Source of the DNA: Streptomyces sp. CB01881
GTDB taxonomy: Bacteria > Actinomycetota > Actinomycetes > Streptomycetales > Streptomycetaceae
Direction of reading: 5' to 3'
Assembly (NCBI RefSeq): GCF_002953255.1
Contig: NZ_CP026498.1
Span: forward strand, 9,963,025-10,027,024
DNA length: 64,000 bases
Under the pieces are notes generated by a model. It searched no databases, was not told the origin of the DNA, and saw nothing but the letters and a program-made list of their open reading frames with translations. Numbering within the stretch: position 1 is the first letter of the stretch; every line of letters starts with the position of its first letter. A program made the position numbers and the translations under genes. Positions 59,501-64,000 of this stretch are shown piece by piece.

Positions 59501-59606
59501 CCGGTCGCGGGGCGGCCGGGCCGGTCGCGGGGCGGCCGGGCCGGTCGCGGGGCGGCCGGGCCGGTCGCGGGGCGGCCGGGCCGGTCGCGGGGCGGCCGGG
59601 CCGGTC
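59501..59606. repeat. 20-bp tandem repeat, 5 perfect copies, abutting the FAD oxidoreductase stop
   Basis: CCGGTCGCGGGGCGGCCGGG is repeated exactly five times (59501-59600) with a partial sixth copy, preceded by a degenerate copy at about 59482. The array ends at the minus-strand stop codon of the FAD oxidoreductase (59605). Perfect identity implies recent expansion or gene-conversion-like homogenisation. Confidence 0.92.
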
Positions 59607-60999
59607 AGCTGTCGAAGCCGAGGCCGAGCCGGTCCAGGCTCCGCAGCCAGAGGTTGCGGCGGCCGGCGTTGCGGTCCGCCTGCGCGAGCGACCAGCGGGT
59701 CGCGGTGATGCCGGCCCAGCGGACCGGCTCGGGCGGGAACGGCAGCGGCTTGCGGCGGACCATCTCCAGCGCGGTCCGCTCGGTGCGCTCGCCCGCGAGC
59801 AGGTCCAGCATCACCTCCGCGCCGAAGCGGGTGGCGCCCACGCCGAGGCCGGTGTAGCCGGCCGCGTAGGCGACCCGACCCCCGTGCGCGAGGTCGAAGA
59901 AGGCGCTGAACCGGGTGCAGGTGTCGATCGCGCCGCCCCAGGCGTGGGTGAACCGCAGGCCTTCGAGCTGCGGAAAGGTCCGGGCGAAGTGCCGGGCCAG
60001 GGTGGCGAAGGTCTCCGGCCGCTGGTCGTGCTCGGCCCGGACCCTGCCCCGGTAGTGGTAGACCGCGTCGTAGCCGCCCCAGAGGATCCGGTTGTCGGCG
60101 GAGAGCCGCACGTAGTGGAACTGGTTGGCGCTGTCCGAGAAGCCCTGGCGGCCCTGCCAGCCGACGGCGGCGAGCTGATCGGCGGTGAGCTGCTCCGTCA
60201 TCAGCGCGTAGTCGTACACCGGGACGGTGTACGGGCGGTGGCGCCGCAGCAGCGAGGGGAAGGCGTTGGTGGCGAGCGCGACCTTGCCCGCGAGCACCCG
60301 GCCGTACCCGGTGCGGACGGCGATGCCGGGGCCGGAGGCGGCGAGCGCGACGGCGGGGGTGTGCTCGTGGATCCGCACGCCCTGCTCCAGACAGGCCCGC
60401 TTGAGGCCCCAGGCGAGCCGCGCCGGGTTGACCATCGCCACGCCCTCACGGTCCCAGAGCCCGCCCAGGAAGGTCGGCGAGTCGATCTCGGCCCGCACGG
60501 CGGCGGCGTCCAGCGGCGTGAGCTCCGTGCCGTAGCGGGCGGCCAGTTCGGCGAATCCGTGCAGTTCGTCGACCTGGTGGGGCTCGGTCGCCACGGTCAG
60601 CGAGCCGGTCCGCTCCCAGTCGCAGTCGATGCCGTAGCGCTTGACGGCGTCCTCCATCGCCTGGAGGTTCTGCTCGCCGAGCCGCTCCAGCCGGGCCAGC
60701 TCGCCCGGCCAGCGCTCGTGGCCGTTGGCCAGGCCGTGGGTGAGGCTCGACTCGCAGAAGCCGCCGTTGCGCCCGGAGGCGGCCCAGCCGACCTCGTGGC
60801 CGTCGACCAGGACGACGTCCAGTGAAGGGTCCCGCTCCTTGGCGATCAGCGCGGTCCACAGGCCGGAGTAGCCTCCGCCGACCACCAGGAGGTCGCACCG
60901 GGTGGTGCCGGCCAGCGCGGGGCACGGCTCCGGCCGACCGGGGTCGTCCAGCCAGAACGGGGTGGGCCGGGCGTCCTGCAGCGCGTGGACGGGATCCAT
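59605..60999 (-). CDS. DAO-type FAD-dependent oxidoreductase
   Basis: A 464-aa flavoprotein. CDLLVVGGGYSGLWTALIAKERDP is the FAD Rossmann motif (about 35-58), GWAASGRNGGFCESSLTHG is the DAO-family FAD-binding loop, VALATNAF is the ATG-like motif, and YAAGYTGLGVGATRFGAEVMLDLL is the C-terminal FAD-contact motif. It resembles gamma-glutamylputrescine oxidase/glycine oxidase-like enzymes and would oxidise an amine or amino acid. ATG 60999 has AAGGAG 7 bases upstream. It lies downstream of PaaX on the same strand. Confidence 0.9.
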   Translation of the reverse strand: MDPVHALQDARPTPFWLDDPGRPEPCPALAGTTRCDLLVVGGGYSGLWTALIAKERDPSLDVVLVDGHEVGWAASGRNGGFCESSLTHGLANGHERWPGELARLERLGEQNLQAMEDAVKRYGIDCDWERTGSLTVATEPHQVDELHGFAELAARYGTELTPLDAAAVRAEIDSPTFLGGLWDREGVAMVNPARLAWGLKRACLEQGVRIHEHTPAVALAASGPGIAVRTGYGRVLAGKVALATNAFPSLLRRHRPYTVPVYDYALMTEQLTADQLAAVGWQGRQGFSDSANQFHYVRLSADNRILWGGYDAVYHYRGRVRAEHDQRPETFATLARHFARTFPQLEGLRFTHAWGGAIDTCTRFSAFFDLAHGGRVAYAAGYTGLGVGATRFGAEVMLDLLAGERTERTALEMVRRKPLPFPPEPVRWAGITATRWSLAQADRNAGRRNLWLRSLDRLGLGFDS

Positions 61000-61135
61000 G
61001 CGGGTCTCCTTCTGGTGCCGGGAGTGACGAGCTCCTCCTCTGCCATGAGAACGCCACCCGGGCGGCAACGTCAATGGTGTTGACATAAGCGCGCGGACCT
61101 CCGGCATCCGACCCCGCCCCTGGGCAGGACGCGGA

Positions 61136-62059
61136 CTACCCGAGGTCGATCGCGTCCAGCACCTCCGCGGCGATCCGGGCCGCGGCAGGCTCGTAGCGGG
61201 CGGCCAGTGCGCGGAACGACCGCTCGGCGGCCGCGGCCGGCCAGTCCGCCGGGAGGTGCTCGGCCGGCAGGTGCGGGTCGCTCCGGACCAGCTCCAGCCA
61301 GTCCGTGTGCAGCAGCAGCTGGCAGGCCAGCGGATCACCGCCGGCGGGCTCGGCGCCGCCCCAGCGGGACAGGAACTCCCGGTAGCCGGCGGCGATGCCC
61401 TCGACGTCGAAGGCCGAACGCAGCAGGACGCCGGCGTCGGTGGGCGGCGCGGCGCTGGCGTGGAACACCTTCAGGTGCTCGTCCAGGCCGAGGCCGTCGA
61501 GCAGTGCCGTCACGTCCACGCGGCCGGGCGCGGCCCAGAGGCCGCTCTGCAGCGGGCCGAAGCCGCCCCAGACCAGCCGGGAGCGCAGGTCGTGGCGCTC
61601 GCTGCGCCAGGCGTCGGGCAGCGAGAAGCCGACCAGGGTCCAGCCGCCGTCCCAGTCGCGGTTGACGGCGCCGGTGCGCCAGATCCGGTCCTGCCCGTCC
61701 GCGAGCACCGTCCGCGCCCTGGGGGTGAGGCCGAAGTACATCCGGCGGCCCCGGCGGTGACGCTCCAGCAGCCCCCGGCCGACCATCCGGGCCAGCGTCG
61801 AGCGGACGGCGTCCTCGCCGACGTGGACCCGGGCGAAGACGTCGATGACACTGCCCGAGGAGAGGGCGGTCTCCCGCCCGAGCACGTGGATGCCGAAGAA
61901 GCTCAGCATCAGCGACTGCGGGCGCGGCACGGCGCCGGGCGCCCCGGCACCGGGCGAGGCCGCGGCGGGCGGGACGGCCGAAGCGGCCGCGCCGTCGGCG
62001 GGCGCGGCGGGTGACGCATCGGGCAGGCGGGTCTCCCCGGCGGGGTCTGAACTGGACAC
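61136..62059 (-). CDS. PaaX-family transcriptional regulator
   Basis: A 307-aa protein. After an Ala/Pro-rich N-terminus (about 1-45), PRPQSLMLSFFGIHVLGRE and VIDVFARVHVGEDAVRSTLARMVGRGLLERHRRGRRMYFGLT form the PaaX winged helix (about 50-115); DWDGGWTLVGFSLPDAWRSERHDLRSRLVWGGFGPLQSGLWAAPG is the conserved central domain, and the C-terminal PaaX_C region follows. PaaX proteins repress phenylacetyl-CoA or related catabolic genes and respond to acyl-CoA inducers. It is divergent from the SDR-amidohydrolase operon. GTG 62059 avoids overlap with the promoter; an in-frame start at 62113 would include it. Confidence 0.9.
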   Translation of the reverse strand: MSSSDPAGETRLPDASPAAPADGAAASAVPPAAASPGAGAPGAVPRPQSLMLSFFGIHVLGRETALSSGSVIDVFARVHVGEDAVRSTLARMVGRGLLERHRRGRRMYFGLTPRARTVLADGQDRIWRTGAVNRDWDGGWTLVGFSLPDAWRSERHDLRSRLVWGGFGPLQSGLWAAPGRVDVTALLDGLGLDEHLKVFHASAAPPTDAGVLLRSAFDVEGIAAGYREFLSRWGGAEPAGGDPLACQLLLHTDWLELVRSDPHLPAEHLPADWPAAAAERSFRALAARYEPAAARIAAEVLDAIDLG

Positions 62060-62112
62060 CGCCCCAGCGTAGGACGCGGCGCCCTGCCCGGGAACCAATA
62101 TTCGGCACTTCA

Positions 62113-62141
62113 TTGACGACAGACACGAATGTGCCTAGCTT
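62113..62141 (+). promoter_or_regulatory. Consensus promoter of the SDR-amidohydrolase operon
   Basis: TTGACG (62113-62118) and TAGCTT (62136-62141), separated by 17 bases, match the HrdB-type -35/-10 consensus closely. AT-rich elements upstream (CCAATATTCGGCAC, 62095-62108) and the CAC-GAAT-GTG repeat in the spacer could bind the divergent PaaX regulator. Confidence 0.7.
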
Positions 62142-62281
62142 TTCTCGTGCCGCCGGTGCCGTCAGTGCCGTCGTCGAGCGCGACCCGCGCCCGCCGCACC
62201 GGCCCCGCCGCGCACCCCGCGCACCCCCGCGCACCGTCCCCACGGACTCCCCGACTCCCCAACCCCTTCGAGAGGAACCCC

Positions 62282-63184
62282 ATGGATCTCTCCGGAAAGG
62301 TCGCCGTCGTCACCGGCAGCGGCCGCGGCCTCGGCCTCGCCTACGCCCGGGAGCTGGCCGCCGCCGGCGCCGCGGTGGTGGTGAACGACGTCGACCCCGG
62401 GGCGGCCGCCGCGGCCGTCCGCGAGATCACCGCGGCCGGCGGCCGGGCCGTCGCCGAGGTGGTGCCGGTGGGCGGCACCGAGGCCGCCGAGGCGCTGGTC
62501 GCCCGCGCCGTGGACAGCTTCGGCCGGCTGGACGCGATGGTCACCAACGCCGGCGTGCTGCGCGACCGGGTGCTGTGGAAGATGACCGACGAGGACTTCG
62601 ACGAGGTGGTCCGCGTCCACCTGCGCGGCACCTTCACCTGCGTACGGGCCGCCGTCGCGCGGATGCGCGAGCAGGGCGGGGGTGGCCGGATCGTGGTGGC
62701 GGGCTCCCCCGCCGGGCAGCGCGGCAACTTCGGCCAGACCAACTACGCCGCCGCCAAGGCCGGCATCGCGGCCATGGTCCGCACCTGGGCGATGGAACTG
62801 GCCAAGGCCGGGATCACCGCCAACGCGCTGATCCCGGTGGCGGCCACCGCGATGACCCGGACGATCCCGGCGTTCGCCGCACACGTCGAGGCGCTGGAGC
62901 AGCACGGCACGCCGCTGCCGGACACCCTGCGCAAGGGCGAGGGCTTCGGCACCCCGGAGGACGTGGCCGGCCTGGTCTCCTTCCTGGTCTCGGACGCCTC
63001 GGCCGGTGTCACCGGCCAGTGCATCGGCATCGGCGGCGACCGGCTCGCGCTCTGGTCGCACCCGGAGGAGTCCTCGGTGGCCTTCGCGGACGGCGGCTGG
63101 AGCGCCGACGCGATCGCCGCCGCCTGGCCGGTCTCGGTCGGGCGCCGCCCGGCGGAGTACGGCATCCCGGCGCCGCAGCTGTGA
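62282..63184 (+). CDS. SDR family oxidoreductase (hydroxyacyl-CoA dehydrogenase-like)
   Basis: A 300-aa SDR. TGSGRGLGLAYARELAAAGAAVVVNDVD is the cofactor site with an acidic NAD-selective end; VTNAGVLRDRVLWKMTDEDFDEVVRVHLRGTF is the segment typical of HSD17B4/FabG-like 3-hydroxyacyl-CoA dehydrogenases; NYAAAK is the catalytic Tyr-Lys pair. The C-terminal extension (IGGDRLALWSHPEESSVAFADGGW) is also typical of that group. It probably oxidises a hydroxyacyl-CoA or cyclic alcohol. The preceding GAGAGGA supports ATG 62282. It overlaps the amidohydrolase start by 4 bases. Confidence 0.9.
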   Translation: MDLSGKVAVVTGSGRGLGLAYARELAAAGAAVVVNDVDPGAAAAAVREITAAGGRAVAEVVPVGGTEAAEALVARAVDSFGRLDAMVTNAGVLRDRVLWKMTDEDFDEVVRVHLRGTFTCVRAAVARMREQGGGGRIVVAGSPAGQRGNFGQTNYAAAKAGIAAMVRTWAMELAKAGITANALIPVAATAMTRTIPAFAAHVEALEQHGTPLPDTLRKGEGFGTPEDVAGLVSFLVSDASAGVTGQCIGIGGDRLALWSHPEESSVAFADGGWSADAIAAAWPVSVGRRPAEYGIPAPQL

Positions 63185-64000
63185 GCGCCGCACCGTCCGG
63201 CCCCGCACCGTCGAACGCCGCACCCTCCGGCCCCGCACCTTCCCGCCCCGCACCTTCCGGCCCCGCGCCGTCGAACGCCGGGCGGCCGGACGCCGGTCCG
63301 TCGGCCCCCGCCGGCCCGGACCCGGCCCGGCTGGTCGCCATCGACGTCCACACCCACGCCGAGGTCGCCGCCGACGGCGCAGCCTCGCTCCCGCCCGAGC
63401 TGGCCGCCGCCGCGGGCCGGCACTTCGGGGCCGGCCACCGCCACCCCACCGTGCCGGAGATCGCCGCGTACTACCGCGAGCGGCGGATGGCCTGCGTGGT
63501 CTTCACGGTCGACGCCGAGTCGGCCACCGGCCAGCCGCCGGTGCCCAACGAGGAGATCGCCGAGGCCGCACTCGCCAATCCCGACGTGATCATCCCGTTC
63601 GCCGGCGTCGACCCGCACAAGGGCCGCGCCGCCGTCCGGCAGGTGCGCCGCCTGGTCGCGGAGTACGGCGTGCGCGGCTTCAAGTTCCACCCCAGCCTCC
63701 AGGCCTTCCACCCCAACGACCGCCTGGCCTACCCGCTGTACGAGGCGATCGAGGAGGCCGGCGCGGTCGCCCTCTTCCACACCGGCCAGACCGGCATCGG
63801 CGCCGGCGTGCCCGGGGGCGGCGGCATCCGCCTCAAGTACTCCAACCCGCTGGCCGTGGACGACGTGGCCGCCGACTTCCCCGGGCTGGGGATCATCCTC
63901 GCCCACCCGTCCTTCCCCTGGCAGGACGAGGCGCTCGCGGTGGCCGTGCACAAGCCGAACGTCCACATCGACCTGTCCGGCTGGTCGCCGAAGTACTTCC
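63181..64000 (+). CDS. Amidohydrolase-2 family protein, 3' end outside window
   Basis: 273 codons are present. The first 50 residues are a low-complexity Ala-Pro-Ser-Gly run (APSGPAPSNAAPSGP...). The domain then starts with LVAIDVHTHAEVAAD, the HxH zinc site of the ACMSD/gamma-resorcylate decarboxylase group, and continues with CVVFTVDAE, IPFAGVDPHKGRAAVRQVRRLV, VRGFKFHPSLQAFHPNDRLAYPLYEAIEE and FHTGQTG. The GTG start overlaps the SDR stop (GTGA). It is probably a decarboxylase or hydrolase of a carboxylated ring intermediate in the same catabolic operon. The gene is cut by the window edge. Confidence 0.88.
   Translation, partial: MSAAPSGPAPSNAAPSGPAPSRPAPSGPAPSNAGRPDAGPSAPAGPDPARLVAIDVHTHAEVAADGAASLPPELAAAAGRHFGAGHRHPTVPEIAAYYRERRMACVVFTVDAESATGQPPVPNEEIAEAALANPDVIIPFAGVDPHKGRAAVRQVRRLVAEYGVRGFKFHPSLQAFHPNDRLAYPLYEAIEEAGAVALFHTGQTGIGAGVPGGGGIRLKYSNPLAVDDVAADFPGLGIILAHPSFPWQDEALAVAVHKPNVHIDLSGWSPKYF

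Overview
The window is very GC-rich, with strong G/C bias at third codon positions, frequent GTG and TTG starts, 4-base ATGA/GTGA gene overlaps and almost no intergenic A/T. Its gene families (HxlR, PadR, PaaX and MmyB-type regulators, PAS/GAF/SpoIIE phosphatases, GuaB1, a mycothiol-dependent Rv2466c-type protein, an SMPI-like I36 inhibitor, an M9 collagenase, FeSodF) point to a chromosomal segment of a Streptomycetaceae actinomycete (Streptomyces or Kitasatospora). I see no rRNA, tRNA, CRISPR array or replication origin.

Layout. 0-13 kb: a thiolase 3' end, an HxlR regulator divergent from an MFS exporter, a large sensor phosphatase (2 PAS, 3 GAF, PP2C, HATPase), a SnoaL-like protein, an SDR-QueA pair, an RluA-type pseudouridine synthase, a membrane PP2C phosphatase, and DUF3224 and DUF5995 proteins. 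13-17 kb: guaB1 (GMP reductase type) divergent from an atypical SDR with a Cys4 zinc-ribbon-like insert, followed by a NUDIX hydrolase. 16.8-20.3 kb: a PadR / ABC ATPase / FtsX-like permease operon. 20.7-25.3 kb: an Rv1733c-type membrane protein, a GNAT acetyltransferase, a DUF1275 protein and an asparagine synthetase, with two large perfect palindromes between the last two. 25.6-34.5 kb: a flavin monooxygenase, a winged-helix regulator with MFS exporter, a lipoprotein, a TIGR01777 epimerase, a MarR regulator divergent from an MFS exporter, and an HbpS/GlcG-like protein.

34.8-38.9 kb looks like an accessory patch. It holds a tiny CxxC protein, a Ser/Thr kinase fused to a beta-propeller with visibly lower GC than its neighbours, a 64-aa C2H2-finger-like protein and an intact IS5-family element with a -1 frameshift and CTAG target duplication. 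39-48 kb returns to core metabolism: an Old Yellow Enzyme, an NlpC/P60 cell-wall hydrolase, the mutA-mutB-meaB methylmalonyl-CoA mutase operon, and sodF with a good match to a Nur (nickel) box. 48.5-54 kb encodes a secreted M9 collagenase, an ABC exporter and a secreted I36 protease inhibitor. 54-64 kb holds TetR, MmyB-type, ArsR and PaaX regulators, an MFS exporter, a decayed SDR, an Rv2466c-like protein lacking its second active-site Cys, a DAO-type FAD oxidoreductase, and an SDR-amidohydrolase operon that runs off the end.

No single multi-gene system here can be called new from sequence alone. The most unusual signals are the two palindromes built from a repeated CTTTGCAAAG unit (23.2 kb), the three-copy inverted-repeat module at 2.4 kb, the zinc-ribbon SDR lacking the usual catalytic Tyr, the kinase patch, and several short GC-rich tandem repeats placed at gene ends.
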